From NCBI GenBank assembly GCA_963422745.1, contig OY730477.1, positions 682,001-746,000 of the forward strand: a DNA stretch of 64,000 nt, in the 5' to 3' direction. A program made the position numbers and the translations under genes. The stretch's first letter is position 1; every line of letters starts with the position of its first letter. The DNA comes from G963422745 sp963422745. GTDB lineage: Bacteria > Actinomycetota > Acidimicrobiia > Acidimicrobiales > Aldehydirespiratoraceae. Below the pieces are notes generated by a model. That model was not told where the DNA came from. It searched no databases and was given only the letters and a program-made list of their open reading frames with translations. Shown here piece after piece: positions 42,603-51,230 of the stretch.

Positions 42603-44201
42603 ATGTTGATCAAAGACTTGTTGTTGACTGCTTGTCGGTTCTTGGTGCGGTGTGTGGTGTTTGGTTTGTTATTGTCGGCTGGTCCGGTTGCGGCGCAAAC
42701 GAATCCCGATAGCGATACGACCGACGCGGATGCTGTGTTTCTTCATCCTGCGGTGACGTCTTATGCTAGAGAATATTCGGTTTCGTTTGAAGTAGCAGAG
42801 AAGAACCTACGTCGTATCGACGAGTTGGCGGAGATCAAGAGCTTGATCATTGGCCTGGAACACTTGAGAGTGGCTGGTCTTGGTACTGATCATGGTATGG
42901 ATATGCGCGGGTGGGTTTGGTTGGTTGGCGATCAACCAGCATCCGCGAAAGCGGCACAGATCGCGGACGCGCATGATGATATGGAGATACGTTTGGGCGC
43001 AACTCATACATATGCAGAGCTGCGTAACGCTCAGAACAGCTTGGAATTTGATTGCGTCGCTGGCCCGGAAACCAACGCAAGGCTATCCGATGTGGTGGTG
43101 TACACGGATGTGAATGTGCGTGCCAACAGCGTTGAGGTCGGAATTGACCCAGCCGGGGCATTTACCCGTGCGCGCAGGTCCACCTCAACGGCTCGGGCAT
43201 CAGATGAAGAATTCGCCGCTGAAGGCGATTGGGTCACATCAATGCTCAAAGGTTTTGTTGATGCGCCGATACTCATCGGCGATGGACGAGTGTTAGCTTC
43301 CTTGGATAATTCCATAGGCGGAGAAGAGATGGGAACAGCGATTCCTGGTCGTCCAGGAAATGTTGGTGTTACTATTGGTCCTCGTTATGTGAGGGTGGGG
43401 TGGTCTGCCCCAAGTGCTGGCGCGACGAAATATACTGTTTATAGGCGTATCGCGGGCGGTATCGATGAGTACACAGAGATAGCGACGACATCTGATGTCT
43501 ATTTCTATGATTTGGTGGCAGGTTTAGAGCCTGGCACTGAATACCATTATAGGGTCAAAGCCGTCAATGAGTTTGGCGACACTGAGCCTTGGTCAAATCA
43601 TGGTTCTATCACTACCCATGCGCAGCCTGGTCGTCCAACAGATGTTGGTGTTACTATTGGTCCTCGTTATGTGAGGGTGGGGTGGTCCGCTCCGTCTGAC
43701 GGTGCTACGAAGTATGCTATTCTTCGGCGTATCGCGGGGGGTATCGATGAGTACACTGAGATAGCGACGACATCTGATATCTATTTCTATGAGTTAGTGG
43801 CAGGTTTAGAGCCTGGCACCGAATACCATTATCGGGTCAAAGCCGTCAACAAGCTTGGCGTTACTGGGCCTTGGTCAAATTATGGTTCTATCACTACCCC
43901 TGTGCTGACAGAGGTTCCTGGTCGTCCAACAGATGTTGGTGTTACTATTGGTCCTCGTTATGTGAGGGTTGGGTGGTCCGCTCCAAGTACCGGCGCAACG
44001 CAATATACTGTTTATAGGCGTATCGCAGAGGGTATCGATGAATTCACCGAGATAGCGACGACATCTGATATCTATTTCTATGAGTTAGTGGCAGGTTTGG
44101 AGCCTGGCACCGAATACTGCTATCGGGTCAAAGCCGTCAACAACTTCGGCGATACCGGGCCCTGGTCCAGCAACGGTGCTGTCACCACCCCAAAACAATG
44201 A
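42603..44201 (+). CDS. Secreted pro-region plus three Fn3 domains; protease-less paralogue of the S1 protease
   Basis: 532 residues. A signal peptide (about 1-31, ending GPVAAQ) is followed by a segment (about 35-240) nearly matching the pro-region of the S1 protease at 46817: SYAREYSVSFEVAEKNLRRI, RGWVWLVGDQPAS and GPETNARLSDVVVYT are shared. At GGEEMG, exactly where the protease domain starts in the paralogue, the sequence jumps to three fibronectin type III repeats (each with GPRYVRVGWSAPS, EIATTSDIYFYELVAGLEPG, EYHYRVKAVN). No His/Asp/Ser catalytic blocks remain. Its 5' end resembles the lipoprotein gene, so the gene is a chimera. It may bind or inhibit the protease; this is inference. 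Confidence 0.8.
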   Translation: MLIKDLLLTACRFLVRCVVFGLLLSAGPVAAQTNPDSDTTDADAVFLHPAVTSYAREYSVSFEVAEKNLRRIDELAEIKSLIIGLEHLRVAGLGTDHGMDMRGWVWLVGDQPASAKAAQIADAHDDMEIRLGATHTYAELRNAQNSLEFDCVAGPETNARLSDVVVYTDVNVRANSVEVGIDPAGAFTRARRSTSTARASDEEFAAEGDWVTSMLKGFVDAPILIGDGRVLASLDNSIGGEEMGTAIPGRPGNVGVTIGPRYVRVGWSAPSAGATKYTVYRRIAGGIDEYTEIATTSDVYFYDLVAGLEPGTEYHYRVKAVNEFGDTEPWSNHGSITTHAQPGRPTDVGVTIGPRYVRVGWSAPSDGATKYAILRRIAGGIDEYTEIATTSDIYFYELVAGLEPGTEYHYRVKAVNKLGVTGPWSNYGSITTPVLTEVPGRPTDVGVTIGPRYVRVGWSAPSTGATQYTVYRRIAEGIDEFTEIATTSDIYFYELVAGLEPGTEYCYRVKAVNNFGDTGPWSSNGAVTTPKQ

Positions 44202-44397
44202 CCCACTCCATCCACACCAATAGCTTGAAACCAGACATAACCGTTCAGCCCAAATTACCGACGACTCGGCTGTGCCGATAAAACCCCAATATTACCGATG
44301 TGTGCTCGCTCAGTTGTGGGGATCGTAGCCACGCCAACGCCGACTTGGGCGTGCTCTAATACTGTTCGGAGGTCATGGTGGCCGGATGGATGTGGGT
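44202..44397. other. Gap between copy A and the intact block, no gene seen
   Basis: The first bases after the stop (ACCCACTCCATCCACACC) resemble the 3' flanks at 49160 and 51120, showing that the repeated block includes downstream sequence. The remainder leads into the 3' end of the LLM gene. No hairpin with a T-run is seen. Confidence 0.5.
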
Positions 44398-45327
44398 TCA
44401 ACCGGTGACGGCTTCGAATTGGGTGACGAGGTCGGTCAGGTAGTCTTCGGCTTCGGTGGGATCGGTCGGTACGGGTAGGTAGGCGCGGAAGTCCACCACT
44501 CCGGCATCAACCAGGGTCCCAACATCGTTCATGGTGGCGGCGAGATTGATCCCTGCGTCGGTTCGTTTCGTCGGTAGCACCCCCTGTACCAAGATCTCAT
44601 AGGGATCACGACCGTGAGCGGCCACCGCCTCACGCATGGCTGTGATGGCCGCCGGGTTGCCTATGGCTGGCCCCCACGGAATCCAACCTGATCCGAAGCG
44701 GGCGAGTCGCCGCATTGATGCCGGATTGACGGTCCCGCTCACCCAGATCGGTAACCCGGCAGGATCGGCGGGTTTCGGTGCTTGGTGTATCCGATCGAAA
44801 CTCAATTCAGCTGATCTATAAGAGGCAAGCTGCTGGGTCCACAGCGTCAGACAAACCTCGAGGGTGTGGTCAAGTAGCCGCCCACGGTTATCGAAGTCAA
44901 GCCCGCAGGCCTCGTATTCTTCCCGCTGCCAGCCCACTCCGACACCAACATCAATCCGCCCGTCGCTCAGCACGTCGAGTGTGGCCAGGCTCTTCGCCAA
45001 CACTGTCGGCCGCCGTAGTGCGGCCAGCAAGATGTTGGTCCCTAGGCGGATCGACTCGGTGCGTCCTGCGAGAACCGCGAGCACGGTGAGTGGCTCGAGC
45101 CAGTGTCCGTCGGGGCCGGTTGGTTGGTGGCCGCCTTTGGTTCCTCCGAGACGTGGGTCGGCGTAGGCGTCCATTCTTTCGCCGAATGCGACATGGTCGC
45201 TTACTACGACTTTGCCGATCCCGGCGTGGTCTGCTGCGCAGGCTAGGTTGATCATTGATTGCCAGGATTCGGGGGTTTCGGTCTCGGCGAAGTTCCAGAG
45301 TTGCAGTGACAGGTATGGTTTGGTCAT
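44398..45327 (-). CDS. LLM-class flavin-dependent oxidoreductase (luciferase-like)
   Basis: 309 residues, TIM-barrel flavoenzyme of the luciferase-like monooxygenase class; actinobacterial members often use F420 or FMN. Landmarks: DHAGIGKVVVSDHVAFGERM, TESIRLGTNILLAALRRPTVLA, LDVLSDGRIDVGVGVGWQRE and GLPIWVSGTVNPASMRRLARF-type block. The substrate and cofactor cannot be decided from sequence. It is the only intact copy; fragments of the same gene occur at 42479 and 49495 as parts of duplicated blocks. Divergent from the lipoprotein gene. Confidence 0.88.
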   Translation of the reverse strand: MTKPYLSLQLWNFAETETPESWQSMINLACAADHAGIGKVVVSDHVAFGERMDAYADPRLGGTKGGHQPTGPDGHWLEPLTVLAVLAGRTESIRLGTNILLAALRRPTVLAKSLATLDVLSDGRIDVGVGVGWQREEYEACGLDFDNRGRLLDHTLEVCLTLWTQQLASYRSAELSFDRIHQAPKPADPAGLPIWVSGTVNPASMRRLARFGSGWIPWGPAIGNPAAITAMREAVAAHGRDPYEILVQGVLPTKRTDAGINLAATMNDVGTLVDAGVVDFRAYLPVPTDPTEAEDYLTDLVTQFEAVTG

Positions 45328-45426
45328 GGTTCGGTTTTACCGTATGCAGGACCTGGGGGCACACCAGTCGGGGTGGCGATGCCAGGCATTTTGTTTATGT
45401 GCGGCGGTGTGTGTTATGGTTTGGCG

Positions 45427-46830
45427 ATGTTCATGAAGAGTTTGTTGTTGGCTGGTTGTCGGTTCTTGGTTTGTGGGGGTGTGTTGGCGCGTTGTGTGGT
45501 GTTGGGGTTGGTTGTGGTGTTGGTTGGTTGTGGTGGTGGCGGGTCGTCTGTGGTGACGGTGGAGCCTGTGGAGACTGTGGAGACGGTAGAGCCTGCGGAG
45601 ATTGTAGAGCCTGCGGAGACTGTGGTGACGGTAGAGCCCGTGGTGCCTGTGGTGACGGTAGAGCCCGTGGTGACGGTGGAGCCTGTGGAGACTGGGTTGC
45701 TTGGTGATGTGGCTGTTGGTGTGGGGGAGTTGTGTGGTGAGCCTGTGGTGTTGGATGAGCCTGTGGATCGTGATGAGGTGATGGGGGTGCCGTGGCCTCA
45801 GCGGGGGTGGGAGTGGGATGCTGCTGCCTGGGATTGGGATGTTGATCTGTATGCGAGGCATTTTTCGGTGTCGCGTGAGGTGGCGCAACGGAAAGTGGAT
45901 CGTTTGGCTGTGGTTTTGCCTGCGATGAGATCGATTGTGAGTCTTGAGTATTCTAGGGTGGCGAATTGGGGACTGCGCATTACTGAGGATGGGGTTGTGT
46001 GGTATGTGTTGTTGGCTGGTTCGGGTCCTGTGTGTTTGGAGGCTTTCGAGTTGGCGGAGAGTCTCGTGGATGTGGAGATTCGTGTCGGAGCACCGGATTC
46101 AAAAGTAGAGTTGTTGGCTGCGGAGGCCCGGATGCGCGAGTTGTTCGGTATTGGTGGTTCTTTGAACAAGATCTCGGTGGATGGAGAAGAATACCGTACT
46201 ACTGGACTCTTTTTTCGTGCTGTTGAGTCTAGTGGTGATATTCGGTTCCCTGTGTTACAGGTCCGGGTGTTTCCTACTTCTTTGATTCATAGGCTGCCTG
46301 ATCGTTTGGCTCCGGCGGATTTGGCGTTGGTGACTGCGCAGGAGCGCCAGGCGATGTTTGATTGGGTAGCTGAAGGCCTTGCTGAGTATCTTGATGTGGG
46401 TTTCGTGATGGTAGATTTCATCACGGAGGGCCCCCCCGGGGATTTGGATGTGGCCCCGGATTATGGTCCGGGTGTGCCGGAATACGACCCGGATATGCCG
46501 CTGGAGAGACTATTCAGATATAGGCCTGAGGCAGGATTCAAACAGGCTCTGTTAGAAGGGTTTCTTAGCATTGAGGAGCCGTGTGTATATATAGATGACC
46601 ACCTGTTGGCGCTTCCAGAGTTTCTCACGCGTTATGATCCCGAAACAGGCCAGCTTTGGGTCCACGGTAAAGGCCCGTTTGTCACGGGTGACAAAGTCTT
46701 CGTTGGTGGAGGAACATCGGTTCGTCCAGATCCAGAATCAGTATGCCAACTGAAAACGTCACGAAAAACAAGCAGTGGATGGGCCGGAGTCAGTATGAGC
46801 CTAGAGGAGGACCGGTATGAAGGACCGTAA
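45427..46830 (+). CDS. Lipoprotein with a streptogrisin-pro-region-like domain, coupled to the S1 protease
   Basis: 467 residues from ATG 45427. Signal segment with lipobox VLVGC, Cys35. A Val/Glu/Pro/Thr repeat linker (about 40-85) follows. Residues about 135-240 align by eye with the pro-region of the next gene: FSVSREVAQRKVDRL versus YSVSVEVAEQNLRRI, LEYSRVANWGL versus LERSRVAGTGI, VDVEIRVGAPDS versus DDMEIRLGAAHT. The C-terminal part is unfamiliar, with EEPCVYID and ESVCQ as a possible disulfide pair. The stop lies inside the protease gene (14-bp overlap). It may be a tethered foldase or inhibitor of that protease; unproven. Confidence 0.75.
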   Translation: MFMKSLLLAGCRFLVCGGVLARCVVLGLVVVLVGCGGGGSSVVTVEPVETVETVEPAEIVEPAETVVTVEPVVPVVTVEPVVTVEPVETGLLGDVAVGVGELCGEPVVLDEPVDRDEVMGVPWPQRGWEWDAAAWDWDVDLYARHFSVSREVAQRKVDRLAVVLPAMRSIVSLEYSRVANWGLRITEDGVVWYVLLAGSGPVCLEAFELAESLVDVEIRVGAPDSKVELLAAEARMRELFGIGGSLNKISVDGEEYRTTGLFFRAVESSGDIRFPVLQVRVFPTSLIHRLPDRLAPADLALVTAQERQAMFDWVAEGLAEYLDVGFVMVDFITEGPPGDLDVAPDYGPGVPEYDPDMPLERLFRYRPEAGFKQALLEGFLSIEEPCVYIDDHLLALPEFLTRYDPETGQLWVHGKGPFVTGDKVFVGGGTSVRPDPESVCQLKTSRKTSSGWAGVSMSLEEDRYEGP

Positions 46831-49159
46831 ATTGGTTGGTTTACAGGCAGGAACATTAGCCTGGGTGAGATTTTGTCATCTGGTTTTGTTTGTCTTGGTC
46901 TTAGTGTTTGGGTTGTTGTTGGCTGCGCCGGTTGTAGCGCAAACGGATCCCTATGATGTTACGAGCGACGCGGATGCTGTGGTTTTTCGTCCTGCGGTGA
47001 CGTCTTATGCTAGTGATTATTCGGTTTCGGTTGAAGTAGCGGAGCAGAACCTGCGTCGTATTGCGGAGTTGCAGGAGATTATGGTTTCGATCATTGATCT
47101 GGAGCGTTCGAGAGTGGCTGGTACTGGTATTGATCATGGTGTGGATATGCGTGGGTGGGTTTGGTTGGTTGGTGATCAACCAGCGTCCGCGAGCGCGGAA
47201 CGAATTGCGGACGCGTATGATGATATGGAGATACGTTTGGGCGCAGCTCACACCTATACGGAGCTGCGCAAAGCTCAGGATAGCTTGGACTTTGATAGTG
47301 TCGTTGGCCCGGAAACCAACGCAAGGCTATCTGATGTGGTGGTGTACACGGCTGTGGATGTGGATGCCAACAGCGTCGAGATCGGAATTGACCCAGCGCG
47401 GGCTTATTCCCGTGCGCGTAGGTCCACCTCAGCGTCTCCGGTATCGGATGAAGAACTCGCTACCGAAGCCGATCGGGTTGTGTCAATGCTAAAGGGTTAT
47501 GTTGACGTGCCGATAGTGATCGGCGATGGACGAGGGTACGGTTCTAGTGCTGATTTCGGGGGCGGTGAAGAGATGGGACTGTGCACTTCGGGGTTTGCTG
47601 CTAAACAAGACGGTGGGCCTTACGGGATCATCACCGCTGGTCATTGCTACAAGTACGTTGTGATGAACGGAACTAGATTGCCGTATGTGTTTGGCTGGAA
47701 TAGCAGAACCGCTGACGCGCAGTTCCATGTCATCCCGCTACCGGCAAACCCCGGAGATGACTACCACAACCTGTCTAACACCTACTGGGCCGGTCGCTCT
47801 GAGTGCTACCCAACCGCATTATGTCCAGTCAGAAGCGACATCTCCCGTGATGATATGACTAAGTACTACTATGAGTGGTTTGTCCCGGAGAAAAGAGGTG
47901 ATTATGTTTGCCATACCGGAAGAATTACTGGCGTGTCCTGCGGAACAATCACAAACACAGAACTAACACAAGAATACGGTGAAGAGGATGGGCCTGCTTG
48001 CCAAGTAGAAAGAGATGGCGCTCGTATTGCCTGTGATCCTGTCTTTGTCAAAGTGTATGGTCCTTCGCTTAGAGCATGTAGAGGGGATAGTGGCGGTCCC
48101 TGGTACAGCGCCCAGGGTGTTGCCTATGGAATCCATATGTCTGGAACAATAAAAGACGATTGCATGACCCCAGGCACAACTGCCGTGTTTTCTGCTGTAA
48201 GAGAAGTAGAACATTTTCTTGGAGTTGAGGTATTGACCGCATCTCCGTCGCCGCCCGGCGCGCCGTACGATGTCAGCGCTGCCATATCAGAATCCGGCAA
48301 TGTGCGGGTTGTTTGGTCTGCTCCGAGTTCTGGTGCTGCAGGCTATATCATATACCGCAAGACCCATTTTTGGGATCAGCCATACCGTGAAATCGCCAGA
48401 ACATCCATGGATATTGACTATCATCCTGATACCTATTTCAATGACCCCCTCTCAGACTTGGTACCGGGGATGCGATACACCTACCGAGTCAGAGCTATCG
48501 ACAACCTCGGTAATACCGGATCCTGGTCAACCTCGAATACCATAGCCACCCCCACAAGAGAAACGGTTCCTGGCCCTCCAGGAAATGTCCGTGTTACTAA
48601 AGGTCCGCGTTATGTGAGGGTTGGGTGGTCCGCTCCAACTAGTGGCGCGACGAAGTATTATGTTTATAGGCGAATCGCGCGGTACGGCTATGGATATGCC
48701 AAGATAGCGACGACATCTGAAGTCTATTTCTATGAGCTATTGGCAGGTCTAAACCCGGGCACCGAATACTACTATCGGGTCGAAGCTGTCAACAGTGTCG
48801 GCGACACCGGGCCCTGGTCGAACTATGGTGCTATCACCACCCCCGCACAAGAAACGATTTCACAAACAGCGGTTCCTGGCCCTCCAACAAATGTCCGTGT
48901 TACGAAAGGCCCCCGCTATGTGAGGGTGGGGTGGTCCGCTCCGTCTACCGGCGCGACGAAGTATTATGTTTATAGGCGAATCGCGCGGTACGGCTATGAA
49001 TACGCAAGGATCGCGACGACATCTGAAGTCTATTTCTATGAGCTATTGGCAGGTCTAAATCCTGGTACCGAGTACTACTATCGGGTCAAAGCCGTGAACA
49101 GTGTAGGCCAAACCGGGCCCTTGTCAACCTATGGTGCTATCACCACCCCAAATCAATAA
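46817..49159 (+). CDS. Secreted S1 (streptogrisin-like) serine protease with pro-region and three Fn3 domains
   Basis: 780 residues with a strong GAGGAGG ribosome site (46804-46810). Signal peptide about 1-42 (ends APVVAQ). Pro-region about 45-250. Chymotrypsin-fold protease about 252-465: His276 in IITAGHC, Asp300 in RTADAQFHV, Ser425 in RGDSGGPW, with several cysteines for disulfides. Three Fn3 domains follow (from about 478, 583 and 684), the last two nearly identical, with a plain C-terminus. Secreted proteases of this family are made as zymogens whose pro-region aids folding and inhibits activity. It overlaps the lipoprotein gene, implying co-synthesis. Base composition is poorer in GC than the flanking housekeeping genes. 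Confidence 0.9.
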   Translation: MKDRKLVGLQAGTLAWVRFCHLVLFVLVLVFGLLLAAPVVAQTDPYDVTSDADAVVFRPAVTSYASDYSVSVEVAEQNLRRIAELQEIMVSIIDLERSRVAGTGIDHGVDMRGWVWLVGDQPASASAERIADAYDDMEIRLGAAHTYTELRKAQDSLDFDSVVGPETNARLSDVVVYTAVDVDANSVEIGIDPARAYSRARRSTSASPVSDEELATEADRVVSMLKGYVDVPIVIGDGRGYGSSADFGGGEEMGLCTSGFAAKQDGGPYGIITAGHCYKYVVMNGTRLPYVFGWNSRTADAQFHVIPLPANPGDDYHNLSNTYWAGRSECYPTALCPVRSDISRDDMTKYYYEWFVPEKRGDYVCHTGRITGVSCGTITNTELTQEYGEEDGPACQVERDGARIACDPVFVKVYGPSLRACRGDSGGPWYSAQGVAYGIHMSGTIKDDCMTPGTTAVFSAVREVEHFLGVEVLTASPSPPGAPYDVSAAISESGNVRVVWSAPSSGAAGYIIYRKTHFWDQPYREIARTSMDIDYHPDTYFNDPLSDLVPGMRYTYRVRAIDNLGNTGSWSTSNTIATPTRETVPGPPGNVRVTKGPRYVRVGWSAPTSGATKYYVYRRIARYGYGYAKIATTSEVYFYELLAGLNPGTEYYYRVEAVNSVGDTGPWSNYGAITTPAQETISQTAVPGPPTNVRVTKGPRYVRVGWSAPSTGATKYYVYRRIARYGYEYARIATTSEVYFYELLAGLNPGTEYYYRVKAVNSVGQTGPLSTYGAITTPNQ

Positions 49160-49221
49160 CCCCAGTTGATCCACACACCTAATACTGAACCAAACACAAA
49201 ACGGTGTGCGTGGCGTGGGTG

Positions 49222-49440
49222 AGACTGGCATTGTCGCGCCTATGAGGTGGGAGGCCGAACCGTTGGCGAGGTGATCGACAATCTCGAGGTGCGCTATCCC
49301 GGGCTGGGTTGAGTTTGTTGCGTAACGGGTCGTCTGCTGGGATTGACGGCGAGATCCACAGCGAACCCGCCTATGTCGCTGTGCAACCCGGCACGGTGAT
49401 CTTACTTCGTTGCTCCCCTTGCTGGGGGTTGAACAGCGGG
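49222..49440 (+). pseudogene. Possible MoaD/ThiS-like remnant in the gap after the protease gene
   Basis: In the 335-bp gap, one frame reads GGRTVGEVIDNLEVRYPGLG then stops; another frame just after reads LRNGSSAGIDGEIHSEPAYV and VQPGTVILL. The first piece resembles the helix region of MoaD-type sulfur carriers and the second a loose C-terminal strand, but there is no intact frame and no Gly-Gly end. I treat it as degraded, weakly supported coding sequence. Confidence 0.3.
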
Positions 49441-49494
49441 CTCAAGAGGCGGCTGCCGGTTGGGGCAAGCAGTGCTTGAGGTGGTCTCAGATCG

Positions 49495-49690
49495 GTGTCC
49501 GTCGGGGCCGGTTGGTTGGTGGCCGCCTTTGGTTCCTCCGAGACGTGGGTCGGCGTAGGCGTCCATTCTTTCGCCGAATGCTACATGGTCGCTTACTACG
49601 ACCTTACCGATCCCGGCGTGGTCCGCTGCGCAGGCCAGATTAATCATTGATTGCCAGGATTCGGGGGTTTCGGTCGCGGCGAAATTCCAA
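49495..49690 (-). pseudogene. Internal fragment of the LLM oxidoreductase gene (copy C)
   Basis: Translated on the minus strand it gives WNFAATETPESWQSMINLAC and on to HQPTGPDGH, almost identical to residues 11 to about 76 of the intact LLM protein. It ends abruptly at 49690, where sequence from the middle of the lipoprotein gene begins. The start codon and the rest of the gene are missing. Confidence 0.85.
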
Positions 49691-49696
49691 TCTACG

Positions 49697-50608
49697 ATGA
49701 AATCGATTGTGAGTCTTGAGTATTCTAGGGTAGCGAATTGGGGATTTCGCAATTCTGAGGATGGGGTTGGGGGTTATGTGTTGTTGGCTGGTTCGGGTCC
49801 TGTGTGTTTGGAGGCTTTCGGGTTGGCGGAGAGTGTTGTGGATGCGGGGAGTGTGGATGTGGAGATTCGTGTCGGGGCACCGGATTCAAGAGTTGAGTTG
49901 TTGGATGCGGAGGTTCGGATGCGTGAGTTGTTCGGTGTGGGTGGTTCTTTGAAAAAGATTTCGGTGGGTGGAGAGGAATATCGTATTACTGGACTCTCTT
50001 TTCGTGCTGTTGAGTCTAGTGGTGATGTTCGGTTCCCTGTGTTAGAGGTTCGGGTGTATCCTACTTCTTTGATTGATCGGGTGCCTGATCGTTTGGCTCC
50101 GGCGGATTTGGCGTTGGTGACTGCGCAGGAGCGCCAGGCAATGTTTGATTGGGTGGCTGAAGGCTTGGCGGAGTATCTTGATGTGGGTTTCGTGCTGGTA
50201 GATCCCATCACGGAGGGCCCTCCCGGGGATTTGGATGTGGCCCCGGATTATGGTCCGGGTGTGCCGGAATACGACCCGGATATGCCGCTGCACGCTCTAT
50301 ACAGATATAGGCCTGAGATAGGAGGCAAGACAGGTAGATATTCCGGGGTTCTTAGCATTGAGGAGCCGTGTGTATATATAGACCGCTTGCTGTTGGCGCT
50401 TCCGGAGTTCTTCACACGTTATGATCCCGACACCGCCCAGATTTGGGTGCACGGTAAAGGTCCTTTCGTCACGGGTGACAAAGTCTTCGTTGGTGGAGGA
50501 ACCGCGCGTAGTCCAGATCCAGAATCAGTATGCCAACCGAAAACATCGGGTAAGGGAAGCAGTTCATGGGCCGGAAGCGGTATCAATTTTCAGGAGGAAA
50601 CAGGATGA
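49697..50608 (+). pseudogene. 5'-truncated copy of the pro-region-like lipoprotein gene (copy C)
   Basis: 303 open codons from an internal ATG (MKSIVSLEYSRVANWGF), closely matching residues about 165-467 of the intact lipoprotein, through EEPCVYID and ESVCQ. The signal peptide, lipobox, linker and first part of the pro-like domain are lost through a deletion joining LLM codon 11 to this point (about 630 bp relative to the intact block). Its stop still overlaps an ATG (ATGA, 50605-50608) with an AGGAGG site, the start of the broken protease copy. Confidence 0.85.
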
Positions 50609-51119
50609 ACGATCCTAAAAAGATTGATTTACAGGTAGGGACAATGATCTGGGTACGATTCGTTATGTGAGGGTTGGGTGGTCCGCTCCGACTAGCGGCG
50701 CGACGAAATATTATGTATATCGGCGAATCGCGCGGTACGGCTATGGATACGCCAAGATCGCGACAACATATGATACCTATTACTATGATCTAGTGGCAGA
50801 TCTAAACCCTGGCACCGAATACTACTACCGGGTCAAGGCCGTCAATCGTGTTGGCGATACCGGGCCCTGGTTGAACTATGGTGCTATCACCACCCCAACA
50901 CAAGAAACGATTCTACCAGCATACAATATCTATCGGCGAATCGCGCGGGACGGCTATCAATACACCAGGATCGCGACAACATCTGAGAACTATTTCTACG
51001 AGTTATTGGCAGGTCTAAACCCAGGCACCGAATACTACTATCGGGTCCGGGCGGTAAACAGTGTAGGCCAAACCGGGCCCTTGTCGAACTATGGTGCTAT
51101 CACCACCCCAACACAATAA
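50605..51119 (+). pseudogene. Broken copy of the protease gene: start codons joined to Fn3 repeats (copy C)
   Basis: It begins MNDPKKIDLQVGTMIWVRF, like the intact protease (MKDRKLVGLQAGTLAWVRF), then jumps at about 50660 into Fn3 sequence out of frame and stops at TGA. In the Fn3 frame (from 50667) 150 codons stay open, covering one Fn3 and a second lacking its first strands. Signal peptide, pro-region and protease domain are gone, so no secreted product is expected. Confidence 0.85.
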
Positions 51120-51187
51120 CCCCAGTTGATCCACACACTTAACATTGAACCAAGCCCCTCCCCCTCCCAAGCCGTCCAACCGTAAAC

Positions 51188-51223
51188 TGCGACTATTGCT
51201 GCCAATAGTCGCAATATTGGCAG
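51188..51223. terminator. Interleaved inverted repeats between convergent genes
   Basis: TGCGACTATTG (51188-51198) pairs with CAATAGTCGCA (51203-51213) around CTGC, an 11-bp stem. Alternatively CTGCCAATA (51199-51207) pairs with TATTGGCAG (51215-51223). The two hairpins exclude each other. Being symmetrical and placed between the Fn3 remnant and the IclR gene, the element probably ends transcription from both sides. Confidence 0.6.
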
Positions 51224-51230
51224 TTGGTCT

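Noticed and set aside
42412..51230. Insertion sequence or transposon as cause of the protease-block copies
   Set aside because: No transposase, terminal inverted repeats or target duplications are seen; tandem duplication followed by deletion explains the order of fragments.
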